From: Acetivibrio clariflavus DSM 19732
Lineage (GTDB): Bacteria > Bacillota > Clostridia > Acetivibrionales > Acetivibrionaceae
Length of the DNA: 64,000 nucleotides
Assembly: GCF_000237085.1 (NCBI RefSeq)
Contig: NC_016627.1
Span: 4,328,001 to 4,392,000 of the forward strand
Direction of reading: 5' to 3'
In this document: positions 50,340 through 60,002 of the stretch, piece after piece
Layout: every line of letters starts with the position of its first letter
Numbering within the stretch: position 1 is the stretch's first letter
The notes under the pieces: generated by a model
What the model was told of the DNA's origin: nothing
Databases searched by the model: none
What the model saw: only the letters and a program-made list of their open reading frames with translations
Position numbers and translations under genes: made by a program

Positions 50340-50375
50340 AATTATAAAAATAAACACACTAATTTTAGTGTGTTT
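50340..50375 (-). terminator. Bidirectional intrinsic terminator
   Basis: Perfect 11-bp stem AAACACACTAA / TTAGTGTGTTT with a 2-base loop (50352-50375). It is followed by ATTTTTATAA on the minus strand and GCTTTTTAC on the plus strand. It ends the VCBS-like gene transcript. Confidence 0.85.
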
Positions 50376-50456
50376 GCTTTTTACAGCGGATAGTTTAGGG
50401 ATTATTTTTATATATAGCTGGTACAAAAACTTTTTAGAACTCATTATAGTTTCATT

Positions 50457-51239
50457 TTACCCAAGCATAACCCAAAAATATTCAGGGTCTAAAGTCCAGG
50501 ATTTACTCTGTCTGTCATACTTCCAATATGTTACTGTAGAACCAAGGCTGTCGGCATGAGAAGTTCCGGCTATATCGTTTTGAGCTTGCAGCTTATACGG
50601 AGCAATACCATCGGTTTTAACAGGATATAGATGGGGTTGATAAATAAGGAATCCCTCTAAGGGTTTGATAAGTTTGCCTTCCTTGTCATAAACCCTTCCT
50701 TCGTAAAATTCTTTTCTTTCGCTTACGTCCACTATATAGGATTGGTTAAGCTTGTTGCTCTTAACAAGCACTCTGTAATTATCCATATATTTAATTTCAA
50801 CCTGCAGGGCTTGCACAAAATCGGCAAATTGCTCAGGGCCAAGCAGATACTGGGCAACATTATTGTAGGATGATATTACATAATAATACGTTAATGCTCC
50901 GCTTCCTCCAACAGCGAGACTTACCATAATCTCCTTTGAACTAAAGCTTGTAAAGCTGCCTAAAAACAACCATGAATCGAAGGCACTGCTGTAATCGGGG
51001 TACAGAGGAATAACGTACCAATGCTGAGTACTTCCGTCCTGTATCATTAATCTAATATTTTCATAAAAGTTATTCTGGTTTTTATCCCCCACCAGATAAA
51101 CTATATCCGGTACACTATCGCCGTTTACATCTCCTATTTGCCTGTCAAGGGTATATGTATTCCGTCTATTGGCAAAATTAAACAAACCTTTTGTATAATT
51201 CCCATAATTAATGTATGGATTGTTAAGGTAGTTTTGCAT
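50457..51239 (-). CDS. VCBS/FG-GAP-like repeat protein
   Basis: 260 residues without signal peptide. RQIGDVNGDSVPDIVYLVGD is a calcium-binding DxDxDG-like FG-GAP/VCBS repeat. The remainder is beta-rich (YYYVISSYNNVAQYLLG; VTYWKYDRQSKSWTLDPEYF). Proteins of this type occur in spore-forming Firmicutes, with unknown role. GGGAGG precedes the ATG. A terminator follows. Confidence 0.75.
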   Translation of the reverse strand: MQNYLNNPYINYGNYTKGLFNFANRRNTYTLDRQIGDVNGDSVPDIVYLVGDKNQNNFYENIRLMIQDGSTQHWYVIPLYPDYSSAFDSWLFLGSFTSFSSKEIMVSLAVGGSGALTYYYVISSYNNVAQYLLGPEQFADFVQALQVEIKYMDNYRVLVKSNKLNQSYIVDVSERKEFYEGRVYDKEGKLIKPLEGFLIYQPHLYPVKTDGIAPYKLQAQNDIAGTSHADSLGSTVTYWKYDRQSKSWTLDPEYFWVMLG

Positions 51240-51354
51240 ATTGACCTCCCAAATGTATTTTTATTGTATTATATGGAAAGTCAATATATTATGGAACCGA
51301 AATAATAAAATATTGGCAAATCGTAACTTTCTTAGCCTAAAACAGTAACTACTA

Positions 51355-52773
51355 TTATCTCTCAAATAATTTAAGCAAAAACATTTTCATTTTTTCACAT
51401 TTTCCAGTATATGGGTGTTCTCGCAAAGGCAGATTGAAATACGTTCTTCCTTTCAAAACCGTAGACGGATGAGTAAACTCCCTGAACCCCCATTCCCCGT
51501 GATATGCGCCCATTCCCGAGTGTCCCACGCCATTGAAGGGCACACCCTTTACCATAATATGGATACAAACCTCATTGATACATCCTCCACCGTATTGATG
51601 GGTGGACATAACCTTCTTTGCCCATTTCATATCTTTGGTGAAAACATACATGGCAAGAGGATGTTCTCTGTCGGCAATAGTTTCCATCAAACTGTCCACT
51701 TCTTCATCCTTAAATGGAACAATCGGCAGAAGCGGGCAGAAAAGCTCATGTCGAACTATATCCTCGTCTTTATCAACAGGAAAAATTATAGTCGGTGCAA
51801 ATTTTCTTGTTTCCCTGTTTCCGGTTCCTCCGAAAATTATCCTGTCTTTATATTTTTCCGCCAGCTTTTGGCACTTGTCATAGGCTGCATCATTAATAAG
51901 TTTCGGATACTCTCCATTTTCTTCGGGCTTCTCGCCTATTTGTCTTACGAATTCGCTCTTTAATGCTTCGATAAAAGCATCTGCTATTTCCTCAGCCACC
52001 GCAACCTGATTGATATTTATGCAAATCTGCCCTGCGTTGCAAATCTTGAAAAACGCAATTTTGCGTGCAGCATCCCTTATGTCTGCGTCTTTTCTGACAA
52101 TACACCAGTTGCCTTCTTCACCGCCAAGCTCAAGCGCTACCGATGTCAGATTTTTTGCCGCTTCCGCAAGTACATGCTTACCGACTGCAGGGGACCCGGT
52201 GTAGAATATTTTATCAAATCGCTGTGCAAGGCACATGTCAGCCACATCATGACCGCCGTCAATAACCGTAACATAGTCTTCGGGGAATGTTTCTGCAATC
52301 AGTTTCTGCAAAGCCTTGGTACTGGCCGCCGATTTTGAGCTTGCCTTAATTACTGCTGTATTGCCTCCAGCGATACTTGCCGTCAATACCCCCAGCGTTA
52401 AAAGAATAGGAAAGTTAAACGGACTGATAATCAGCGATACACCGTAGGGCAGTTTGTATACCGTAGTACATGTGCTCGGAAAACACATAAGGCCGCTGTA
52501 ATGCTTTTCCGGTCTTGCCCATTTTTTTAATCCGCGTAGGGTTTCGTTAATCTCTACTATTACAGGACCGATATCACACAAATACGCTTCTACTTTGCTG
52601 CGACCCAAATCCTCGTACAACGCTTTTTCAAGTTCTTCCTCATGGGCAATCACAGCTGCTTTTAATTTCTTCAGCTGTTTTAACCTCCAATTGACGTCAA
52701 GGGTAACCCCGGATCTAAAAAATTTTCTCTGCTTTGCAACTATTTCCTGTATTTGTTCCTGTGTATAGGCCAC
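51355..52773 (-). CDS. Aldehyde dehydrogenase
   Basis: 472 residues from a GTG at 52773 (GGGAGG, 8 bases). YGVSLIISPFNFPILLTLGV (cofactor binding), VALELGGEEGNWCIVRKDAD with the catalytic Glu, and ICNAGQICININQV with the catalytic Cys; FNGVGHSGMGAYHGEWGFRE near the end. It would oxidise an aldehyde with NAD(P). Overlaps the upstream iron alcohol dehydrogenase by 59 bases, implying a coupled alcohol-aldehyde-acid pathway. Confidence 0.95.
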   Translation of the reverse strand: MAYTQEQIQEIVAKQRKFFRSGVTLDVNWRLKQLKKLKAAVIAHEEELEKALYEDLGRSKVEAYLCDIGPVIVEINETLRGLKKWARPEKHYSGLMCFPSTCTTVYKLPYGVSLIISPFNFPILLTLGVLTASIAGGNTAVIKASSKSAASTKALQKLIAETFPEDYVTVIDGGHDVADMCLAQRFDKIFYTGSPAVGKHVLAEAAKNLTSVALELGGEEGNWCIVRKDADIRDAARKIAFFKICNAGQICININQVAVAEEIADAFIEALKSEFVRQIGEKPEENGEYPKLINDAAYDKCQKLAEKYKDRIIFGGTGNRETRKFAPTIIFPVDKDEDIVRHELFCPLLPIVPFKDEEVDSLMETIADREHPLAMYVFTKDMKWAKKVMSTHQYGGGCINEVCIHIMVKGVPFNGVGHSGMGAYHGEWGFREFTHPSTVLKGRTYFNLPLREHPYTGKCEKMKMFLLKLFER

Positions 52774-53986
52774 AAACGTTACCTCCCTTTTTAATCTCGT
52801 CAAGCAGACGTGCAATCTCTTTGTTATTGAGTGTTTTGGGCGGCGAATAATTAATGGAGTCGGCATTTATCATTCTGATTAGTTTTTTATAATCTTTTTC
52901 GTCAATCAAATCGCATCCTCTTTCAAATCCGCATGTTTCCAGCAATTCTTCAAGAGCAGCAACGAAACTATCGGCAGCAGCTTCCTGGTCATCTGTTTCT
53001 TTTGAAAATCCGCAATAAACCGATAACTGCGCAAGCTTATCTCTGCAAATGTTTTTATGATAAGAAACTATCGGTATAAGACACAGTGCAATGGCTTTTC
53101 CGTGCGGAATATGATACAATGCACCGATTGAGTGTGCAAAGGCATGGACATACCCTGCAAGCTGCTTGTTGATGGCATTTCCTCCGTAATATGCAGCAAG
53201 ACACATCTTCTGTCTTGCTTCTTTATCATCCGGAGAAGAAATAAGAATCGGCAAATTCTCAAGCACAATCCTTACGCACTCGAGGCTTTTATTCATATCT
53301 TCTTTACTTGTTTTTATGTCTGCAAGGCACCCTTCAATTCCATGGCTGAGAGCATCTATTCCGCAGCATACCGTAACACTTTCAGGAGCACCGGTTGTCA
53401 GCTCGCTGTCAAGCACAACATGAGTGACATTAAGTCCTATAACAATGGTGGAACACTTTATCCCTCTTTTATTCTTAACCACAGCTGCCACAGTTATCTC
53501 AGCCCCTGTTCCGGCAGTACTCGGGACAGCAATAATTGGTAAGGTTTTTCCGTTAACATAAATAAATTTGTGCAAAAGATTTTCTATATTGCGCTTTGGC
53601 ATTTTTGCGCCGGCAGCTATTATCTTACAGGAGTCCAGCACAGAACCTCCTCCTAAAGCTATGATGCAATCGGCACCATAGTTTACAGCAACATTTCTGC
53701 CTTCACTAATTATATCGATTGTCGGCTCGGATACAGTATTGCTCAAAACATTATATTTTATTTTGTTTGCTTCGAGCGAATCAAGAATTTTTTCATGATA
53801 GCCGAGAGAATACAATGTTTTGTCGGTTACAATAAGTACCGATTTATACCCTGCAAATGCACAGATTTCACCGATTACTTCTCTTGCTCCAAAGCCTTCT
53901 CTCAAAACATGTTCAGGTTTCGGGACCAATTTGATTATAACCCCGGGCAATTTACGAATTAATTTTCTGAGCAGATAAAAAGACAT
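52715..53986 (-). CDS. Iron-containing alcohol dehydrogenase
   Basis: 423 residues. LREGFGAREVIGEICAFAGY, IALGGGSVLDSCKIIAAGAK (NAD binding), PIIAVPSTAGTGAEITVAAV, and the metal-ligand region QLAGYVHAFAHSIGALYHIP, HGKAIALCLIPIVSYH. All are typical of the Fe-ADH family. GAGGTGG before the ATG; a promoter with extended -10 lies about 97 bases upstream. Paired with an aldehyde dehydrogenase. Confidence 0.95.
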   Translation of the reverse strand: MSFYLLRKLIRKLPGVIIKLVPKPEHVLREGFGAREVIGEICAFAGYKSVLIVTDKTLYSLGYHEKILDSLEANKIKYNVLSNTVSEPTIDIISEGRNVAVNYGADCIIALGGGSVLDSCKIIAAGAKMPKRNIENLLHKFIYVNGKTLPIIAVPSTAGTGAEITVAAVVKNKRGIKCSTIVIGLNVTHVVLDSELTTGAPESVTVCCGIDALSHGIEGCLADIKTSKEDMNKSLECVRIVLENLPILISSPDDKEARQKMCLAAYYGGNAINKQLAGYVHAFAHSIGALYHIPHGKAIALCLIPIVSYHKNICRDKLAQLSVYCGFSKETDDQEAAADSFVAALEELLETCGFERGCDLIDEKDYKKLIRMINADSINYSPPKTLNNKEIARLLDEIKKGGNVCGLYTGTNTGNSCKAEKIF

Positions 53987-54501
53987 TTATATCCACCTCA
54001 AACTATAAACCTATACAATAAGGTAAAGGCAAATAGTATTAGTAAGTGATATTATCATATTCACATTCTATAGGCTTGATTCCATTATATCATATATCTG
54101 AAGTTAAACATTGAAATGTAAATGATTGTACTGGATATAAAATGGTAAACAAAAGTATAAGTTAACTCCGATTGCTTAGGATCGATATCAACACAGATAA
54201 AAATATAAACACCAATGATCATTGGTGTTATTCCATGAATAAATTATTGATCTATTTCTGATATGATTTAACCATTTCCGGAATTGGTGATTTCGAATCA
54301 GCAATTTTTTATTTATCACTGCTTGATTCTCTGTTCTTCATTGAGAAATATATCAAACATAAACTAAATATTAAACACCAGAAAAACATCATAACACAAG
54401 TGCTATCACACTTATTTTTCATTCTGGCACGTAGTAGTCATTCTTTCCTGGATTTGAGCCTATGCAAAAGTAAGTCTTTATTTCTTAACATAAAAATCGA
54501 T
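53987..54501. other. Intergenic region with promoter and operator candidate
   Basis: No gene. An extended -10 sequence TGATATAAT (minus strand, 54083-54091) fits the alcohol dehydrogenase operon. A perfect 22-base palindrome (54208-54229) lies about 120 bases upstream of it. Confidence 0.55.
54208..54229. promoter_or_regulatory. Perfect 22-bp palindrome, operator candidate
   Basis: AACACCAATGA / TCATTGGTGTT with no spacer. Its two-fold symmetry is that of a homodimeric regulator site rather than a terminator; there is no U-tract. Confidence 0.6.
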
Positions 54502-55278
54502 TCAATCCAGCTTTTCAATGCTATAACAAATAACGCTCTTACGATTGCCGAAAGGATATTGTTTTGCAATACCGCCAAACCATTTGTAATCGGTACTGTA
54601 TCTTGTATTCCCATTCCCTTTTGTTTCTATAAGCTCTTTAAGACCACTCCGTAAGTCATCAAACAAAGAAATATCATCAAAATCGTGTGCATGGCCGTGC
54701 AGAATTCTATCCGCTTTTTCGGTAACCCATGAAATTTTATCAAGATTATTGAGAAATGTTCTGAGCGGAAGACTTTCATCCAACTGCATCCAAAGATGAT
54801 GATTAATACTGTCTCCAGTAAACAATGTGCGTTTTTCTTTCAGGAGCGGGCATATTCCTCCGGGAGTATGTCCGGGAAGCAAAACGATTTCAAGTGTAAG
54901 TCCGCCGAGATCAATTATATCGCCATCATTAATTGGCTTAAACGGTGGCATTTCAAGCTTCTTCTCATTGCAAAGTTTCACAAATTCGGGAAACTTCATA
55001 TGTTGGGCTGCAATTTTCACATCGTCCGGATGTAAAAAACAATCACAATCAAAGTACAAATTGCCATAAATGTGATCACAATGTCCATGTGTATTTACTA
55101 CTATAAGCGGAAGGTCCGTGATTTCTCTGACAACAGCATGAACATCGGCAATACCGTTCATTGTGTCAATGACAACAGCTTTCTTCTCGCCGCAAACAAG
55201 ATATCCAGTTGCTTCACCGTTATCATCCAGAAGCCATATACAATCATCAAGTTTTTTTATTTTTATTCTTTCCTCCAT
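54502..55278 (-). CDS. Metallo-beta-lactamase-fold hydrolase
   Basis: 258 residues. The metal-binding THGHCDHIYGN (HxHxDH), LLPGHTPGGICPLLKEKRTL, FTGDSINHHLW and HGHAHDF supply the five usual ligands. It belongs to the glyoxalase II-like or general MBL hydrolase group; substrate unknown. AAGGAG precedes the ATG. A decayed relative lies at 46473-46586. Confidence 0.93.
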   Translation of the reverse strand: MEERIKIKKLDDCIWLLDDNGEATGYLVCGEKKAVVIDTMNGIADVHAVVREITDLPLIVVNTHGHCDHIYGNLYFDCDCFLHPDDVKIAAQHMKFPEFVKLCNEKKLEMPPFKPINDGDIIDLGGLTLEIVLLPGHTPGGICPLLKEKRTLFTGDSINHHLWMQLDESLPLRTFLNNLDKISWVTEKADRILHGHAHDFDDISLFDDLRSGLKELIETKGNGNTRYSTDYKWFGGIAKQYPFGNRKSVICYSIEKLD

Positions 55279-55374
55279 ATAAAATGCTCCTTATCTTTTA
55301 TTTTACTTTGCAAATTATCCTTGCTATAATTACCGAATTCCAAGATATTTAATACTTTTGGGAACAAGAAATAA

Positions 55375-55566
55375 TCACGGACAGTTCAATAATTTATTGC
55401 TTAGCCTTTTCATACAATGCCTTTGGTTATCTGATATAACTGTAGTCCATTCCATTTCCCTTATACCGAAATTCCCATACTTCTTGGGATTATTTTTTGC
55501 AACAATCTGACCGTTAATATACTTGTACTTTATTAATTGTTTAGTAAAATATAATACATTTTTTTA
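55375..55566 (-). pseudogene. Possible gene remnant
   Basis: A 60-codon open stretch, protein-like (YKYINGQIVAKNNPKKYGNF, GIREMEWTTVISDNQRHCMK), with no start codon at its head and a stop in all directions. It may be the 3' end of a lost gene; I do not recognise the family. The rest of the 55,279-55,677 gap is AT-rich without genes. Confidence 0.3.
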
Positions 55567-55640
55567 GCTCTTTCTTTATATCATAATATCACATATATCA
55601 TCTTAATTGTTTATATTTTTATCAATAAATCCCATCTTTT

Positions 55641-55670
55641 AGTTAGAACAGAGAACCGTCCCCTGTTTTA
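55641..55670. repeat. Dispersed repeat copy 2 (GGGGACGGTTCTCT type)
   Basis: 26 of 30 positions match 46715-46744 in the same orientation. It ends 8 bases after the mcrC stop. Both copies abut gene 3' ends on the minus strand. Confidence 0.65.
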
Positions 55671-55677
55671 TAAGCCT

Positions 55678-56940
55678 TTAATCAATTATTTCCCTCACAT
55701 ACTCCACCAACTCATTCCTGTCCTTAGAAAGTAAACCTGCAACCTTAACAAGATTTATTGGCTTTAATATTATACTTGCCATTTTTGTATTTGTAACAGG
55801 ATTTTTAACATCAATCTTTTGCACCGTAGGCTCGTCACTGACAGCCGGATATATTATTGTGGCAGTCTTGTCGCCGATTCCGCTAACAGCATATATGGCC
55901 AACTGATATAACATATCCCTGGTCAAATTATTTTCCCACAAATCCCTATATTTAGTGTCCAGCAATTTTTCTACTTTTCCGCCTTGTAAAAGCGCAAAAT
56001 CCGGCCTTGGCGTTGGTGACTCTCTGCGGCGTGGATTAAATCCCGGAGTATACATGAACATATCATGAAGACTGAATTGATCCTTCACCACATATTCCTT
56101 GACACAATCTTTAAGCAATTTTCCCACTAGTTTTTCAAAGAAAGCATTCATGTCAAAAAAATATCCCCGTAAATTAATACAGCGTGATTCATCCTCCAAT
56201 TGAATACCTTGAGATTCATATAAGATATTTATTACTTCAAGGACTGCAGAATACCTGTCGTTCAATCTGTTAATACTGTTTTTGGCAAGCTGAAGATTTC
56301 CCCTTGTCAAAATAATGTCATCAACTTCCTCTTCCATAATGGAACAAAGTCTTTGAAGTTTTGCTTTCAATTCAATATCTACGACCAGTTTCAAACCTAA
56401 TTTCAAGCCTGCCAGCAAAGTTCTGTTTAAAACATTGTTTCCTTCTCTGTTAAAGTACCTGCAAGGCAGTTTATTCTTTGATAGTCCTCCCTGAGTGCAA
56501 AGCCTGTTCATATCAATTTTGCCTCGGGGTGAGAATAAATCTTCCTCCTTCTTCTCATAGCTTTTGTGAATACCTCTTCGCAGTAAATCCTCGGCTTCAG
56601 CATACAGCTCATAAATGAGCAAATCAAAAAATGAAAAATTACCTATTGAATGTTCAGAAATATTAAATAATTTCAAATCTCTCAATCCATAGGCATATCT
56701 TAATAACGTGTACAGTGGAATTCCCTCTATTTTAGGACTTACATTTATCTGAATATTGCCTATTTTTATACTACCTACATAAGAATTGCTTTCGACAAAT
56801 ATTCCGTTCTTTTGCTCCGTAATTTCAATGATTCCCTTTTCTTTAAGTGCTTGTGCAGTATTGCGGGCATCAACGTCGGAGAGCTCAGCACCTTCTTCGA
56901 AAATAATACTCCATTCTTTTAAATTAATAGTATTTGCCAT
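55678..56940 (-). CDS. mcrC: McrC, nuclease subunit of type IV restriction system
   Basis: 420 residues. N-terminal SYVGSIKIGNIQINVSPKIE, then SPRGKIDMNRL and CRYFNREGNNVLNRTLLAGL, and a PD-(D/E)xK nuclease core: RRESPTPRPDFALLQGGKVE with KLLDTKYRDLWENNLTRDML. It is the endonuclease partner of McrB, cutting DNA with modified bases. The ATG lies 2 bases after the McrB stop. Confidence 0.95.
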   Translation of the reverse strand: MANTINLKEWSIIFEEGAELSDVDARNTAQALKEKGIIEITEQKNGIFVESNSYVGSIKIGNIQINVSPKIEGIPLYTLLRYAYGLRDLKLFNISEHSIGNFSFFDLLIYELYAEAEDLLRRGIHKSYEKKEEDLFSPRGKIDMNRLCTQGGLSKNKLPCRYFNREGNNVLNRTLLAGLKLGLKLVVDIELKAKLQRLCSIMEEEVDDIILTRGNLQLAKNSINRLNDRYSAVLEVINILYESQGIQLEDESRCINLRGYFFDMNAFFEKLVGKLLKDCVKEYVVKDQFSLHDMFMYTPGFNPRRRESPTPRPDFALLQGGKVEKLLDTKYRDLWENNLTRDMLYQLAIYAVSGIGDKTATIIYPAVSDEPTVQKIDVKNPVTNTKMASIILKPINLVKVAGLLSKDRNELVEYVREIID

Positions 56941-56942
56941 CG

Positions 56943-59237
56943 TTATTCAACTCCGTTACTGCTGTCATTAGTCTCCGATTCCTCGTCAATATTGCTGTCA
57001 TCATGGCTTTTTGTTTCGGCACGAAGTGTCGGACATGGCGATAACAGTGCAGTAACGAGATCTGAAATATCTCTTGTATTAAAGAGCTCAAACTTTATAG
57101 TCTGATTCTTAACATCAACCATACCCTCACCCAGGATTTTTGAAATCATGGAATAATCTCCATAGCAATATTCCTCAATAAGAGGAATAATATCTTCCTT
57201 AACGATCTGTTTAAACTTGTCGGGAGCAGTAATCGGTTTTTCTCCCTCCAAAAAATACGAATGTCCAATTTGCAGATTTCGGGCATCTTTTCCAATGTAT
57301 TCGCATATTCGTGAGTTCAATTCCTTAAGCCATCCTCCCAAGGGCAAACCGTTCAACTCCACACCTTCAAACAAAGTGTAATCCGGCATCAACTCAATAA
57401 AACCGAACCTTCTGCGCAGTGCAACATCCAGCAAAGCAATTGAACGATCTGCAGTGTTCATAGTCCCTATAATATACACGTTTTTCGGAACCGCAAAAGA
57501 TTCATTGGACAGTGGAAGCAGGACTTGTTTCCCTCGCTTGCCCTTTTCAATTAGCATTATTAACTCTCCAAATATACGTGAAATATCACCGCGGTTGATT
57601 TCATCGATAATTAAATAAAAATTTACATTCGGCTTTTTCAAGGCATCGGAACATATCTTTTTAAATATACCTTCTCTAATTTCAAATACGGTTTGATTGT
57701 CGTAAACCCTCGGTTTAATCCCTTCAATGAAATCTTCGTATCCGTAAGAGGGATGAAAACAGCACATGCGAACCACACCATCAGTTCTGCCGTCACCCAA
57801 TATTGTCTTTTTTTCATCTTCTGAAAGGGAACTAAAAGGCTTTCTGAATATATTCCTGGATGCAAGCTCACAACAAGCTTTTTCCGCGTAATAGGTCTTC
57901 CCTGTCCCTGGAGGGCCGTATAATATCAATTGTTTCTTCCTGATAAGGACTTTTTCAATGTCAGCAATAACACCCATAAGTGGAGGCAGCAACTCTTTTG
58001 ATTCTTCACCTTTAACTTCTTTTTCACTAATAAGTCTATTGATTTCCATAATATTTTCTATATCTTTATAGGTGAAACAAGTGGTCAGTTTTCCCGCACC
58101 GGGTTTCGGAAGTTTAACCGGTTCGTTAAAAATCCTGAGCCAATTGACGCTTTTACAGTGGGAATAACGCCTGTCTTTTATATATTCATAATTACCTGTA
58201 ACCTTACCAATCCCATAGACCCTTTCCCCGGACACAGCCACTACAATGTCACCTATTTCAATTCCCTTATAAAACCTTACAATTTCTCCCGCTTTTACGC
58301 TGGCTGTGGTATTATTGTATTTGTATAAACTAATGAGCCTCTCTTGAATCTCATTTCTCATATTTTCGCTTTGGCTGTAGGAATTCAAATCACCTAATTC
58401 CGACCAGCCAATAGCAACATAAGAGTTTGATCTCATATCGGACCAGTAATTCTCGTTATTGTCTCCTGTCCCAATTCTGAAATAGTTAACAGGAGGACCG
58501 GATAATTCATTGATGGCAGCAGTCACATAATTTACCGGTAATTTGCATTTATCGGCAATTAACCTGAAGTAACCAGCCATTTCATATAAATTGTCTTCTT
58601 TTGTCGGTACAATTCCACAATAAATCAACCCATGCCTTTGAAATTTAGCCGAATGAAAATCATCTATTACGTCGGGATAAATCATATGATAATATTTATG
58701 TACCCATGCTAATCTGTTCATATTGTGTTTCATATTTTCATCAAATTTCTTTTGAAGCTCTTTATAATCATCAATATCTATATTCGAACCTGAAAATTGT
58801 CTGATAACATCTGAACCATATATTAATATGTCTCTCAATTCTCTGGCCAAAGACACAGCTTCATTTAATGACAGAACTCTTTGATTTTTTGGGTTTCCGG
58901 TTACCCATTCGTTATCTAAGTTTCGCTTGAACATCACATATTTGAAAGCACTTCCCCCAGATATCGAACCGTAATCAAAGGTTCGAAATTCCTCATCATT
59001 TTTAAATTCCAACCAATAAGCCAAACCATCTCTATTTCCTATATGGAACAAAGTGTTTAAAAGCAGTTCGCCATCAAGTCCTTTTAGCACATCGGGACCG
59101 AATTTCTGCAAAAACAATTTATACCCTTGTCCTAACTGCTCCCTTGTCGGAAGTTTATTATTCAACAAAAGTTTTTCACAGGTCTGTTTTATTTTGTCAA
59201 GTACAATATCCAACTTTTTGAATTGTATATTTCCCAA
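56943..59237 (-). CDS. mcrB: McrB-like GTPase with modified-base recognition domain
   Basis: 764 residues. Walker A LILYGPPGTGKTYYAEKACC, Walker B FYLIIDEINRGDISRIFGEL, and the McrB signature IGTMNTADRSIALLDVALRR. Residues about 270-370 (NYWSDMRSNSYVAIGWSELG, AGEIVRFYKGIEIGDIVVAV) resemble an EVE/PUA-like modified-base reader, and residues 1-250 are an additional helical domain. TTG start behind GGGGGAG. It powers translocation and activates McrC on modified DNA. Confidence 0.92.
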   Translation of the reverse strand: MGNIQFKKLDIVLDKIKQTCEKLLLNNKLPTREQLGQGYKLFLQKFGPDVLKGLDGELLLNTLFHIGNRDGLAYWLEFKNDEEFRTFDYGSISGGSAFKYVMFKRNLDNEWVTGNPKNQRVLSLNEAVSLARELRDILIYGSDVIRQFSGSNIDIDDYKELQKKFDENMKHNMNRLAWVHKYYHMIYPDVIDDFHSAKFQRHGLIYCGIVPTKEDNLYEMAGYFRLIADKCKLPVNYVTAAINELSGPPVNYFRIGTGDNNENYWSDMRSNSYVAIGWSELGDLNSYSQSENMRNEIQERLISLYKYNNTTASVKAGEIVRFYKGIEIGDIVVAVSGERVYGIGKVTGNYEYIKDRRYSHCKSVNWLRIFNEPVKLPKPGAGKLTTCFTYKDIENIMEINRLISEKEVKGEESKELLPPLMGVIADIEKVLIRKKQLILYGPPGTGKTYYAEKACCELASRNIFRKPFSSLSEDEKKTILGDGRTDGVVRMCCFHPSYGYEDFIEGIKPRVYDNQTVFEIREGIFKKICSDALKKPNVNFYLIIDEINRGDISRIFGELIMLIEKGKRGKQVLLPLSNESFAVPKNVYIIGTMNTADRSIALLDVALRRRFGFIELMPDYTLFEGVELNGLPLGGWLKELNSRICEYIGKDARNLQIGHSYFLEGEKPITAPDKFKQIVKEDIIPLIEEYCYGDYSMISKILGEGMVDVKNQTIKFELFNTRDISDLVTALLSPCPTLRAETKSHDDSNIDEESETNDSSNGVE

Positions 59238-59309
59238 ACAAACTCCCCCTTACAAAAGTTTATTTTATTGTTTCGCAATACAAGCCTGTACCATACCTTC
59301 TGACCCCAT

Positions 59310-60002
59310 TTATATGACCGTTCCCATATAAATATATCCTTTTTTCTCGGGAGCGGTATCCAGCTTCCGATAGCTGAATGTCTCGCTTTCTTCACAAATA
59401 TGGCACAGTGCTATACCCATATCAATACAAGTAAGTTTGTCCTTTATAACCCCCATAAAGAAATTAGGCTTTTTACGGTAGCAGTGAATGCGGCCGCTTT
59501 TCGCGACAAAATACCAGTTTTGCCCATTAAATGCACTAGGTGCAAGCCGTGCAGCTTCAATACGAATATCGTAACCTTCACAGATCTCAGACAACTTTTT
59601 CCTTTTAAACTCAAACGATTCTCTGAACAATGGCTCTGCAGGTCTTCCAAAAGGCATGCAAATGACATAAGTCAAATTGCTTTTTGAATCCAAATTCGGT
59701 TTTTTCATTCTAAAATAAGAACCCACACCAATACTGGTTAAATAAAGACTCAACTGTTGACCGATAAATCCGATATTTTCGTAACAACCGTCCTTTTCCT
59801 CACTGCTAAAAAACAGATAATAGGGGGGATTATGTTTTGAAGGATTTTTATCCTCAATAACTTCAACAGAATAAGCTATATCAGGAAACAAAGGTCTGAC
59901 AGCCTTGATCTTATCTTTAATCGCTGCAAGCAGTTCATCAGAAAAAGGTGTAGCATCAAATTTTCTAACCGATTTTCTCTTGGCAATATACTCGTTCTTC
60001 AT
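59310..60002 (-). CDS. Nitroreductase family protein (TM1586 type)
   Basis: 230 residues. IAKRKSVRKFDATPFSDELL, IGFIGQQLSLYLTSIGVGSY and IRIEAARLAPSAFNGQNWYF match the TM1586-type nitroreductase-like family with a flavin site. Starts 4 bases inside the flavodoxin stop (ATGA), GGAGG upstream; the two are likely redox partners. Confidence 0.88.
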   Translation of the reverse strand: MKNEYIAKRKSVRKFDATPFSDELLAAIKDKIKAVRPLFPDIAYSVEVIEDKNPSKHNPPYYLFFSSEEKDGCYENIGFIGQQLSLYLTSIGVGSYFRMKKPNLDSKSNLTYVICMPFGRPAEPLFRESFEFKRKKLSEICEGYDIRIEAARLAPSAFNGQNWYFVAKSGRIHCYRKKPNFFMGVIKDKLTCIDMGIALCHICEESETFSYRKLDTAPEKKGYIYMGTVI

